Shown in pieces: positions 8,972-16,620 of a DNA stretch of 64,000 bases; positions within the stretch are counted from its first letter, which is position 1; each line of letters opens with the position of its first letter. Under the pieces are notes generated by a model, which ran no database searches, was not told where the DNA came from, and saw only the letters and a program-made list of their open reading frames with translations. The DNA is taken from contig NZ_JACIBX010000002.1 of NCBI RefSeq assembly GCF_014195545.1, forward strand, positions 468,135 through 532,134, in the 5' to 3' direction. Source of the stretch: Limimaricola variabilis (GTDB lineage Bacteria > Pseudomonadota > Alphaproteobacteria > Rhodobacterales > Rhodobacteraceae). The position numbers and the translations under genes were made by a program.

Positions 8972-9637
8972 ATGACTTTGCGAATCATGAATATCCCGGC
9001 GATCTGGGGACTGGCGGCGTTGGCCGCGGGGGCGGCCTCGGCCACGCCCTATGACGGCACCTACCGAGTCAGCGGCGATGCGGACTGTTCCGCGATCGGC
9101 GAGGACGGGGGCGCGCTGCGGATCACGGACGGGCTGTTCGAGGGAGTCGACAGCCAGTGCCAGATGACCAATCCGGTCGACGTGGTCGACATGGATGCCA
9201 CGCTCTACACCATGACATGCAGCGCCGGTGACACCAGCTGGACCGAGCGGGCGCTGCTGATGACGGCGGCCGAGGATGGCGGGCTGATCATGCTGTGGAA
9301 CGGCTATGCCTTCCGCTACGAGCGCTGCGAACCGGGCGAGGAGGACGGCGATGAGCCCGGCTTCACCGAGATCGAGGCCGGCGACGCCGAGGCCGAGACC
9401 GGCCTGCCGCCGCCGCGCATCATCCTGCCGCGGGTGATCCTGCCGGAGGAGACGGCGCCCGACGACAAGGAGGAGACGTCTGCCTCGGAAGAGGTGGAAG
9501 AGGAGAGCGCCGAGGAAGCGGCCACCGAGCCCGACGAGGCGACGGATGATGAAGACGTGCCTGACACGGATGCGGAGGAGGGCGCCGCCGATGCCGCCCC
9601 CGAGGACGGGGACGGCAGCGACGAGGAGCCGGGCTAA
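8972..9637 (+). CDS. Secreted orphan protein with four cysteines and a long acidic tail
   Basis: A 221-residue protein I do not recognise. An amino-terminal signal peptide ends at about residue 25 (ALAAGAASA, then TPYDGTYR). Residues 26-120 form a small domain with cysteines at about 39, 63, 83 and 119, suggesting two disulfides. From 120 to the end the sequence is dominated by Glu, Asp and Ala, interrupted by LPPPRIILPRVILPEE, and is probably unstructured. The tail is of low complexity, so its exact length may vary between strains. It is divergent from the type I exporter and stops three bases from the convergent penicillin-binding protein gene. The start at 8972 gives the best signal peptide; 8987 is an alternative. 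Confidence 0.75.
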   Translation: MTLRIMNIPAIWGLAALAAGAASATPYDGTYRVSGDADCSAIGEDGGALRITDGLFEGVDSQCQMTNPVDVVDMDATLYTMTCSAGDTSWTERALLMTAAEDGGLIMLWNGYAFRYERCEPGEEDGDEPGFTEIEAGDAEAETGLPPPRIILPRVILPEETAPDDKEETSASEEVEEESAEEAATEPDEATDDEDVPDTDAEEGAADAAPEDGDGSDEEPG

Positions 9638-9640
9638 GGC

Positions 9641-11962
9641 TCAGTTGGTCGCGGCGCCGAGGATCGAGTTCAGCACGTCGAGGATGACCCGCTCGCGATC
9701 CGGCTGCTGCTGGGCGGGCTGCGCCTGCTGTTGCTGCGCCGGTTCGGGCTGGCCCAGCATCTCGCGCAGGATCCGGTCGGTCTCGGGGTCGCTGGCCTGA
9801 CCGCCCGAGGGCGAGACGTTCTCGCTTCCGGCGATCGCCTCCGGGGCCTGCGACGGCTCGGGGACGCGCATCGGCAGCGGCTTGACCGGCTGGCCCTCGA
9901 GCACCCGCACCATGGTCTCGCGCCAGATGGTGGCGGGCAGGCCGCCCCCGGTGACGCCCGATAGCGGCCGATTGTCGTCGTAGCCCATCCAGACGCCGGC
10001 GACGTAATCGCCCGCGAAGCCCACGAACCAGGCGTCGCGCGCGCCTTGCGTGGTGCCGGTCTTGCCGGCCACTTCCCAGCCATCGATCTGGGCACGGCTG
10101 CCGGTGCCCTCGGCGACGACGCGGCTCATCATCCAGGTCAGCTTCTCGGCGGCGTCCTGGCTGATGACCCGTTCGCCGATGCCGCCACCGGTGCCCATCA
10201 GCGGCGTGTCGTCGCCCTTGAGCTTGAGTTCCAGCAGCCCGTAGGGCGTCACCGAGGAGCCGCCGTTGAGGATGCCCGCATAGGCGCCGGTCATCTCCAG
10301 CAGCGTGCTCTCCGACACGCCGAGCGCCAGCGCCGGCCCGGCGGCGAGATCGCTGTCGATGCCGAACATCGAGGCCACGGTGCGCACGTTCTCGCGGCCG
10401 ACCTGCTCGGAGACCTTCACCGCCGGGATGTTGCGGCTTTCGGCCAGGGCCTCGGTCAGGGTGACCATGCCGTCATACTTGCGGTCGTAGTTCTCGGGCG
10501 ACCAGGCCCCCGAGCCGGGGATGTTCATGGTCAGCGGGCTGTCATCGACGAGGTCGTAGGGCTGCATGCCCAGATCGAGCGCCGCGGCATAGATGAACGG
10601 CTTGAAGGAGGAGCCGGTCTGGCGCAGCGCCTGAGTGGCGCGGTTGAAGGCGCCGGACGCCTTGACGTTGCGCCCGCCGACCATGGCGCGCACCGCGCCG
10701 TCGGCGCTCATCACCACGATCGCGGCCTGCGCCTCGGAGCCGGGGCTCACCCGTTCCTCGAACACTTGCAGCAGCGCCTTTTCGGCCGCGGTCTGGATCC
10801 GCGGATCGAGGGTGGTGCGGATCACCACGTCCTCGGTGGTGTCGCGGGTGAAGAACTCGGGGCCGGTATCCATCACCCAGTCGGCGAAATAGCCGCCCTG
10901 GTCCTGCTGGGCCGTGGCGGAGAGCGTAGCGGGGTTGGCCCGCGCGGCCTCGGCCTCGGCCGCCGAGAGATAGCCTTGGTCCTGCATCAGCCCGACGATG
11001 ACGCTGGCGCGGCCCTGGCTGCGCGACAGGTTGTTGGTCGGCGCATAGGTGGTCGGCGCCTTGAGAAGCCCCGCCAGCATCGCCGCCTCGGCCGGGTTCA
11101 CCTGTGCCGCCGGCTTGCCGAAATAGCGCTGCGAGGCGGCCTCGAAGCCGCGCGTGCCGGCACCGAGATAGGCACGGTTGAGATAGATGGTGAGGATCTC
11201 GTCCTTGGAGTAGCGGGCCTCCATCGCCATCGCGTAGACCGCTTCCTGCACCTTTCGCCACAGCGTGGTGCGCCGGCAGTCGGCCTCGTATTCGCTCTCG
11301 TTCTTCCAGACAGAGGCGTCGAAGGGCTTGCCGAGGCACAACAGCTTGGCGGTCTGCTGGGTGATGGTGGAGCCGCCATTGCCCGAAAGCGGGCCGCGGC
11401 CTTCGCTCAGGTTGATACGCACCGCCGAGGCGATGCCCTGCGGGTCGATACCGGGGTGCCACCAGAAGCGGCGGTCCTCGGTCGCGACCACGGCGTTGCG
11501 CAGATGCGGGCTGATCGTGTCGGCGGTGATCATGCCGCCGAACTGGTCGCCGCGCCAAGCGAAGGTCGCGCCGTCGCGGTCGAGCATCGTCACCGAGCCG
11601 CGGGCCCGGCCATCGACCAGATCAGTCACCGGCGGCAGCTGTGCCGCGTAATAGGCGACGCCCAGACCCACCACCAGCGTCAGCGCCAGCGCCATGCGCC
11701 AGCCGATGCCCCAGACCACCCGCATCACGAAGCGCAGCAGCCCCGAGACCAGCGCCGCAACGAAGCCCAGTGGGCCGCGCGGCTGGCGCGGTTCACGCGG
11801 CTTGCGGGCACGGGCGGCACGGCGCGAAGCGGGCTTGGCGGTGGCGCGCGCCTTTGGCTTGCCGCCATCACCCCTGCCGCCGCCATTACCGCCGTTACCG
11901 CCACTGCCGCCGTAGCGCCGCTCCGCGGTGAGGGGCGGTTTTCTGCCGTTGCTCGCGCTCAT
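9641..11962 (-). CDS. Class A penicillin-binding protein, 1A family (bifunctional transglycosylase/transpeptidase)
   Basis: A 773-residue peptidoglycan synthase. A basic, Gly-rich cytoplasmic tail of about 90 residues is followed by one membrane span. The GT51 glycosyltransferase domain has ATEDRRFWWHPGID and GNGGSTITQQTAKL. The transpeptidase domain has the serine motif GSSFKPF, the second motif SRN, and KTGTTQGARDAWFVGF. The carboxyl end is a Gln/Pro-rich tail. Its start, MSASNGRKP at 11962, lacks a strong ribosome-binding site, and the frame remains open upstream, so the amino terminus is uncertain by a few dozen residues. It polymerises glycan strands and cross-links them in the periplasm. 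Confidence 0.92.
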   Translation of the reverse strand: MSASNGRKPPLTAERRYGGSGGNGGNGGGRGDGGKPKARATAKPASRRAARARKPREPRQPRGPLGFVAALVSGLLRFVMRVVWGIGWRMALALTLVVGLGVAYYAAQLPPVTDLVDGRARGSVTMLDRDGATFAWRGDQFGGMITADTISPHLRNAVVATEDRRFWWHPGIDPQGIASAVRINLSEGRGPLSGNGGSTITQQTAKLLCLGKPFDASVWKNESEYEADCRRTTLWRKVQEAVYAMAMEARYSKDEILTIYLNRAYLGAGTRGFEAASQRYFGKPAAQVNPAEAAMLAGLLKAPTTYAPTNNLSRSQGRASVIVGLMQDQGYLSAAEAEAARANPATLSATAQQDQGGYFADWVMDTGPEFFTRDTTEDVVIRTTLDPRIQTAAEKALLQVFEERVSPGSEAQAAIVVMSADGAVRAMVGGRNVKASGAFNRATQALRQTGSSFKPFIYAAALDLGMQPYDLVDDSPLTMNIPGSGAWSPENYDRKYDGMVTLTEALAESRNIPAVKVSEQVGRENVRTVASMFGIDSDLAAGPALALGVSESTLLEMTGAYAGILNGGSSVTPYGLLELKLKGDDTPLMGTGGGIGERVISQDAAEKLTWMMSRVVAEGTGSRAQIDGWEVAGKTGTTQGARDAWFVGFAGDYVAGVWMGYDDNRPLSGVTGGGLPATIWRETMVRVLEGQPVKPLPMRVPEPSQAPEAIAGSENVSPSGGQASDPETDRILREMLGQPEPAQQQQAQPAQQQPDRERVILDVLNSILGAATN

Positions 11963-12085
11963 CTGACGATGCCTGTCCGTTATGATTGTCGGCCAGCATA
12001 GCTGCATCGCAGCGGAATGTTGAGCGGCGGGGATTCCTCCTGTCGGCATTTTTACGCCGCACATGAATCGGGCATCCCGACCTCT

Positions 12086-12103
12086 TTGTGCAAAAATTGT
12101 GCA
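12086..12103. promoter_or_regulatory. Repeated TTGTGCA element upstream of glnB
   Basis: TTGTGCA occurs twice in TTGTGCAAAAATTGTGCA, giving a direct repeat and an imperfect TGCA-n7-TGCA dyad about 105 bases before the glnB start. NtrC sites have GCAC/GTGC half sites, so this resembles one, but the half-site spacing is shorter than the enteric consensus. I treat it as a candidate operator only. Confidence 0.3.
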
Positions 12104-12209
12104 TCATGCCCGGTCTGGGGCAGGTCCGGACGCGCCCCATTGCTTGCCCCATGGGCAGGAACAGGGGCTTTTGAGGGCAGTCGTACCGAGACGCCACAAG
12201 GGGACCGAC

Positions 12210-12548
12210 GTGAAACTCATCATCGCAACGATCAAGCCGTTCAAGCTCGAGGAGGTGCGCGAGGCGCTGACCTCGCAGGGCGTGCGCGGCATGATGGTGA
12301 CCGAGATCAAGGGCTTCGGCTCCCAGTCCGGTCACACCGAGATCTATCGCGGCGCAGAATACGCCGTCAATTTCGTGCCGAAGGTCAAGCTCGAGATCGT
12401 GGTCCCCGAGGGGCTGGCCGAGCAGGTCGTGGCGACGATCGCCCGCACCGCCCGCACCGACAAGATCGGCGACGGCAAGATCTTCGTGCTCGACGTCGAG
12501 AGCGCGCTGCGCGTGCGGACCGGCGAAACCGACGACGACGCGCTCTGA
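12210..12548 (+). CDS. glnB: Nitrogen regulatory protein PII
   Basis: A 112-residue PII signal protein that reads 2-oxoglutarate, ATP/ADP and glutamine status. The T-loop is canonical, GHTEIYRGAEYAV, with the uridylylation tyrosine at position 51. The B-loop TDKIGDGKIFV and the C-loop RVRTGE are intact. Translation starts at GTG (12210) preceded by AAGGGGACC, which gives exactly the family length. It lies 25 bases before amtB. That pairing is usual for the GlnK-type paralogue that blocks the ammonium channel, so glnK would be an equally fair name. An upstream repeated TTGTGCA element may take part in nitrogen control. Confidence 0.93.
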   Translation: MKLIIATIKPFKLEEVREALTSQGVRGMMVTEIKGFGSQSGHTEIYRGAEYAVNFVPKVKLEIVVPEGLAEQVVATIARTARTDKIGDGKIFVLDVESALRVRTGETDDDAL

Positions 12549-12573
12549 GCCGACCCTCCCAGGAGACACAGGA

Positions 12574-13953
12574 ATGACCCACTGGAAAACCCCGTTGCGC
12601 GGGCTGCTGCCGCTCGCCTGCCTGATGGCCGGACCGGCCTTCGCCCAGGAGGCGGCCGAGGCCGCCGAACCCGCGGCCCTCGAGGCGGGAATCGCCGCCG
12701 CGACCGACACCGCCTTCATCCTCAACTCGCTGCTGTTCCTGATCGGCGGCTTCCTCGTGTTCTGGATGGCGGCCGGTTTCGCCATGCTCGAGGCCGGGCT
12801 GGTGCGTTCCAAGAACGTCGCCATGCAGTGCCTCAAGAACGTGTCGCTCTTCTCCTTCGCGGGGATCATGTACTACCTGATCGGCTACAACCTGATGTAT
12901 CCGCTGGGCAACTGGTCGATCGGCTCGGATGAGACCGGCGGCTATATCGGCGCCTTCGGCGTTGCGGTGCTCGAAGCGGTCGGCATCGGTCGTGATGCGG
13001 CCGACGATTACGGCTATGCCGCGACCTCGGGTGACTTCTTCTTCCAGCTGATGTTCGCCGCGACCACCGCCTCGATCGTCTCGGGCACGCTGGCCGAGCG
13101 CATCAAGCTGTGGCCCTTCCTGATCTTCACCATCGTCCTGACCGGCCTGATCTACCCGATCCAGGCGAGCTGGAAATGGGGCGGCGGCTTCCTCGACAGC
13201 CAGTGGGGCTTCCTCGACTTCGCCGGCTCCACGGTCGTGCATTCGGTCGGTGGCTGGGCGGCTCTGGCTGGTGTGCTGGTGCTCGGCGCGCGTGCCGGCA
13301 AGTTCAAGGATGGCCGGGTGATCCCGATGCCGGGCTCGAACCTGGCGCTGGCGACGCTCGGCACCTTCATCCTGTGGATGGGCTGGTTCGGCTTCAACGG
13401 CGCCTCGCAGCTGGCAATGGGCACCGTGGGCGACGTCGCCGATATCGGTCGGATCTTTGCCAACACCAACGCCGCCGCGGCGGGTGGCGCGGTCGCCGCG
13501 CTGATCTTCACCCAACTGCTCTACAAGAAACCCGACATCACCATGGTGCTCAACGGCGCGCTGGCGGGCCTGGTCTCGATCACCGCCGAGCCGCTGACCC
13601 CATCGCTCGGTGCGGCGACGCTGATCGGTGCGATCGGTGGCCTGATCGTGGTCTTCACGGTGCCGATGCTCGACCGCATGAAGATCGACGACGTGGTCGG
13701 CGCGATCCCGGTGCACCTATTCTGCGGCATCTGGGGCACCATCGCAGTGCTGTTCACCAACCCCGACGCCACCTTCGCGGGCCAGATCGTTCCGATCGTC
13801 ATCGTCGGCGTGTTCACCTTCAGCGTCAGCCTGGTGGTCTGGATGGTGCTCAAGGCGGTGATGGGCATCCGGGTCGGCGAAGAGGTCGAGACGGCCGGGC
13901 TCGACATGTCCGAGCTGGGCATGGAAGCCTACCCCGACTTCACCCCGAGCTGA
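12574..13953 (+). CDS. amtB: Ammonium transporter, Amt family
   Basis: A 459-residue inner-membrane ammonium channel. An amino-terminal signal peptide ends near AFAQEA at residue 25. Eleven or so membrane spans follow. Family landmarks are AGFAMLEAGLVRSKN, STVVHSVGGWAAL containing the first pore histidine, and VHLFCGIWGT containing the second. The PII protein encoded just upstream is its expected cytoplasmic regulator. The start ATG has CAGGAGACACAG before it. A strong hairpin terminator closes the operon at 14026-14052. Confidence 0.95.
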   Translation: MTHWKTPLRGLLPLACLMAGPAFAQEAAEAAEPAALEAGIAAATDTAFILNSLLFLIGGFLVFWMAAGFAMLEAGLVRSKNVAMQCLKNVSLFSFAGIMYYLIGYNLMYPLGNWSIGSDETGGYIGAFGVAVLEAVGIGRDAADDYGYAATSGDFFFQLMFAATTASIVSGTLAERIKLWPFLIFTIVLTGLIYPIQASWKWGGGFLDSQWGFLDFAGSTVVHSVGGWAALAGVLVLGARAGKFKDGRVIPMPGSNLALATLGTFILWMGWFGFNGASQLAMGTVGDVADIGRIFANTNAAAAGGAVAALIFTQLLYKKPDITMVLNGALAGLVSITAEPLTPSLGAATLIGAIGGLIVVFTVPMLDRMKIDDVVGAIPVHLFCGIWGTIAVLFTNPDATFAGQIVPIVIVGVFTFSVSLVVWMVLKAVMGIRVGEEVETAGLDMSELGMEAYPDFTPS

Positions 13954-14025
13954 CCCTCCCCGAGGCTCGACGGTGACAGGCCCGGGCGCATGCGCGCCCG
14001 GGCCTCCGGCTTTCGAATCGGCATG

Positions 14026-14052
14026 AAAAAGGCGCCCCGAAGGGCGCCTTTT
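14026..14052. terminator. Bidirectional rho-independent terminator between amtB and the DUF3618 gene
   Basis: AAAAGGCGCCC (14027-14037) pairs perfectly with GGGCGCCTTTT (14042-14052) around a CGAA tetraloop. The A-run and T-run make it work in both directions, suiting its place between the convergent amtB and DUF3618 genes. Confidence 0.85.
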
Positions 14053-14070
14053 CCGTCTGGTTTCGCCGGA

Positions 14071-15174
14071 TCAGTGACCGCCGGCCTTCTGCCGGGCCTT
14101 CTCGGCCTCGGCCTGCGCGGAGGCGCCGACATCCTTCTTCTGGGCTTCGGACTTCGCGGTGTCGGCCACGTGCTCGGCCGCTTCGCGGGCGCGGCCCTGC
14201 ACGTCGGTCGCGGCGTCCTTGAGGTCTTCCTGCACCGTGCGGGCGAGGCCCTGGGCCTGCTCCTTGGCGTCCTCGGCGGTGGCCTTGGCCACGTCGGCCA
14301 GCCGCGCGCGCTCTTCCTCGTAGACGCGATAGGCTTCGTCCATCAAATCGTCGCGATAGGTGCCGAAGGCTTCGTCTTCCTGCCGGGTGCGCGGCAGCAT
14401 CGCGGCCACCGCGGCCCCGGCCGCCATCGCCAGCAGGCCGCCCAGCAGGGGCTGCTGGTCATACATGGAGGCGGCGCTGTCGCGGCCCTTGCGGGCATAG
14501 TACTCGGCCTTGACCTGCGCCTCATAGGCACGGGTGCGGGCAGCGATCACGCGCTTCTTGCCCTCTTCGGACATGCCATGCGTGCCGTCGGCGATCCGCT
14601 CGCGCAGGCTGCGGGCCGAGGCGCCCATCGACTTGCCACGGGCACGAGCCCGCTCGCGATACTCGCCGAACTTGCCACGGGCGCCGCCCATCGCGCCGCG
14701 GGCGCGGTCGCGCAGCGCACCGCCGCGGGAGCGGCTCTCTTCCCAAGGCGAATCGCCGTGATCCTCGGGCGTGGCGTGGACCGGGCCGCGCGGCTCGTCC
14801 ATCTTGTCGGTGCCGTATTTGCGCGACAGGTAGGGGTCGGCGCCGAGACGGCCCGAACGGGCGTAATCGCGCTGGCCGCGATAATCGACCTCACCGGCAT
14901 AATGCGGGTCGTCATGGCTCGAACGTGCGTTCGACACGGCGAGCCAGGCGAGGCCCGCGCCGACCAGAGCGATCGGAACCGGGTTGCGCTGCACGGTCGT
15001 GGAGATCGTGCGACCGATATCGGAGGCGTTGTCGGTGACGCTGTCGGTGACGGAGCGCATCAGCCCGTCGAAGGAAAGGCGCTCCTGCAGGTCGTCGATC
15101 GTGCGCTGCAATTCGGAACGCTCGGTCTCGATCTCGCGCTCGATTTCTTCGGGGGAACGGGTGGTGTCAGTCAT
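14071..15174 (-). CDS. DUF3618 domain-containing membrane-associated protein
   Basis: A 367-residue protein. The amino terminus SPEEIEREIETERSELQRTI matches DUF3618. Hydrophobic segments lie at VPIALVGAGLAWLAV near residue 75 and LLGGLLAMAAGAAVAAML near 235, separated by a very basic, Arg/Gly-rich stretch. The last 120 residues are Ala, Glu and Lys rich helices resembling LEA/apolipoprotein-type repeats. It is the last gene of a three-gene operon; its ATG overlaps the stop of the holin-like gene by eight bases (ATGACTGA). Function is unknown; an envelope or stress-protective role is inference. Confidence 0.8.
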   Translation of the reverse strand: MTDTTRSPEEIEREIETERSELQRTIDDLQERLSFDGLMRSVTDSVTDNASDIGRTISTTVQRNPVPIALVGAGLAWLAVSNARSSHDDPHYAGEVDYRGQRDYARSGRLGADPYLSRKYGTDKMDEPRGPVHATPEDHGDSPWEESRSRGGALRDRARGAMGGARGKFGEYRERARARGKSMGASARSLRERIADGTHGMSEEGKKRVIAARTRAYEAQVKAEYYARKGRDSAASMYDQQPLLGGLLAMAAGAAVAAMLPRTRQEDEAFGTYRDDLMDEAYRVYEEERARLADVAKATAEDAKEQAQGLARTVQEDLKDAATDVQGRAREAAEHVADTAKSEAQKKDVGASAQAEAEKARQKAGGH

Positions 15175-15616
15175 TGATGGCTCCTTTGACGGCAGCGGCG
15201 TCGCGTCGGATGCTTTCGGCGCTGCGCTTGGGTGCATTGGTTACGGCCTTGACGCGGTTGATGCCGACTTTCACGAGGATCGCCGCGATCACGAGGATCA
15301 CGCCGCCCACGATCAGCGCGGACCATCCCGCGCCGATGCCGGTTTCCGCCAGCCAGGCCACGAAGGCCGCGGCGAGGACATTGAGCGCGGTCAGGCTCAG
15401 GATCACGGCGCCGACCAGCAGGGCGATGCCCATCGCGGCGCGACTCACCGCACGCGACATCTCGGCCCGGGCGAGGTCGACCTCCTTGCGGACGAGGCCA
15501 CTCACATGGTTGAGCGCCTCGGAGAGCAGCGCGGCCGTGCTCTTTGTCTCGACCCGGTGGACGGTGCCAGGGGGCTCCGTCCTGGGGTCGGTGCTCTGGG
15601 GTTCGGTATAGCTCAT
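15167..15616 (-). CDS. Phage-holin-superfamily (PF07332-like) membrane protein
   Basis: A 149-residue protein with an amphipathic helix (LSEALNHVSGLVRKEVDLAR) followed by two membrane spans near residues 65-90 and 98-120. This is the arrangement of the PF07332 putative holin-X / YqjE-like family. Such proteins are chromosomal envelope proteins in many bacteria and there is no phage gene nearby, so a lytic role is not implied. The start overlaps the stop of the upstream gene (ATGA, 15613-15616). Confidence 0.8.
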   Translation of the reverse strand: MSYTEPQSTDPRTEPPGTVHRVETKSTAALLSEALNHVSGLVRKEVDLARAEMSRAVSRAAMGIALLVGAVILSLTALNVLAAAFVAWLAETGIGAGWSALIVGGVILVIAAILVKVGINRVKAVTNAPKRSAESIRRDAAAVKGAIND

Positions 15617-16440
15617 TTTTTCACCGCTCCGGTCGTGCCCGGCTGCGGCTTGCCGGGAATCTCGGGCTTCTCGTCGGGCATGTCGATGCCGCCGACGGGC
15701 ATGGAGGACGGGTCCGCCTTGCCGGTGCCGCTACCCGAGGTGCCGCCGACGCCGCCGGTCGAGCCGGTCGCCGAGGCGGTGCCGGTGGAGCTGGTGCCGC
15801 CGACCGTTCCCGAGGTGCCGGTAGTCGCGCCGGTGCTGGCGGTGCTGCCCGTCGTACCGGTGGTGCCGGTCGGGGCCGGGCGCGGCGCGGCGCTGGTCAC
15901 CGGCGAGGAGGTCGGCACGGGGCGCGAGATGCGGTCGTCCTCGTCATAGTCGTTCGGGGTCACGTCCGGGGCATAGCGGTCGTCGCGACCATGGCCGCCG
16001 AGGCGGTAGTCGTCGTGACGGGCGGAGGCCTTCATGAAGCGGGCCGCGACGAAGCCCAGAAGTGCCGCGCCACCGAGGAAGGCGGCCTGGTTGCGGCGTG
16101 CGAAGTCGTTGACGGCGTAGGCCATCTCGTCGAGTTCCATGTCGCGGATGCCGTCGGCGGTGTCCGCGACGGTGTCAGCGAGCTTCGCGAAGATCCGCTC
16201 CTGCGGGGAGCCGTCATGCAGATCGTCGGCCGCCTTGCGCAGCGCTTCGGCGATCTTCGACGTCTCGCTGGCGGCTTCGTTCTTGTATTCGCGGCCGTAA
16301 TCATAGGCACGGGTCTTGGCCTCCTCGGCCATTTCCCGCGCCCGCTCACGGGCGGTGTCGGCGAATTCGGCCGCGCCGCTCTTGGCGTCGGCGGCCGCCC
16401 GTTTCGCCTTCTGGTCCATCGTCTCGCCAGTGCTGGCCAT
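15613..16440 (-). CDS. Helical, LEA-like membrane protein with Gly/Ser/Thr low-complexity tail
   Basis: A 275-residue protein of unknown function. Residues 1-110 are Ala, Lys and Glu rich amphipathic helix. FLGGAALLGFVAARFM near 125-140 is a membrane span. Residues 185-255 are a low-complexity run of Gly, Ser, Thr and Ala in TGSTGG-like units. The end is Pro/Lys rich. The start ATG has a perfect AAGGAGG ribosome-binding site seven bases away. It heads the operon with the holin-like and DUF3618 genes; all three are helix-rich and membrane linked, suggesting a shared envelope role. Confidence 0.75.
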   Translation of the reverse strand: MASTGETMDQKAKRAAADAKSGAAEFADTARERAREMAEEAKTRAYDYGREYKNEAASETSKIAEALRKAADDLHDGSPQERIFAKLADTVADTADGIRDMELDEMAYAVNDFARRNQAAFLGGAALLGFVAARFMKASARHDDYRLGGHGRDDRYAPDVTPNDYDEDDRISRPVPTSSPVTSAAPRPAPTGTTGTTGSTASTGATTGTSGTVGGTSSTGTASATGSTGGVGGTSGSGTGKADPSSMPVGGIDMPDEKPEIPGKPQPGTTGAVKK

Positions 16441-16563
16441 GTCGACCTCCTTGGGTTGCTGCTGGACAGTCGGCGCGGCGCGCCGTGTCCGTTTCGCTGG
16501 CAGAACCACCGGAGAGGAGCAAAAGTTTCGCGGATTCGTGAGGGAGCGGGGGAATCCGTACTA

Positions 16564-16593
16564 AAACGGAAAACGCCGCCCCGGGGGGCGGCG
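16564..16593 (-). terminator. Rho-independent terminator of the aminotransferase transcript
   Basis: Read on the minus strand, a GC hairpin (CGCCGCC arm at 16593-16587, partner at 16580-16574) is followed by TTTTCCGTTTT. It lies just after the aminotransferase stop at 16621 and before the promoter region of the three-gene envelope operon. Confidence 0.7.
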
Positions 16594-16620
16594 CCTGAAT
16601 GCCTGCAAGGCTGATGGGAA

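Noticed and set aside
10046..12001. Long plus-strand frame through the penicillin-binding protein gene
   Set aside because: The opposite strand encodes a full class A PBP with every catalytic motif; the plus-strand translation has no recognisable domain.
15167..15616. Phage holin as a sign of a prophage
   Set aside because: PF07332-type proteins are common chromosomal envelope proteins, and no capsid, tail, integrase or lysis gene is nearby.
15700..15885. Repetitive GC-rich DNA as a possible tandem repeat or CRISPR-like array
   Set aside because: It is the coding sequence of a Gly/Ser/Thr low-complexity tail; units vary and there are no spacers. No CRISPR array exists in the window.
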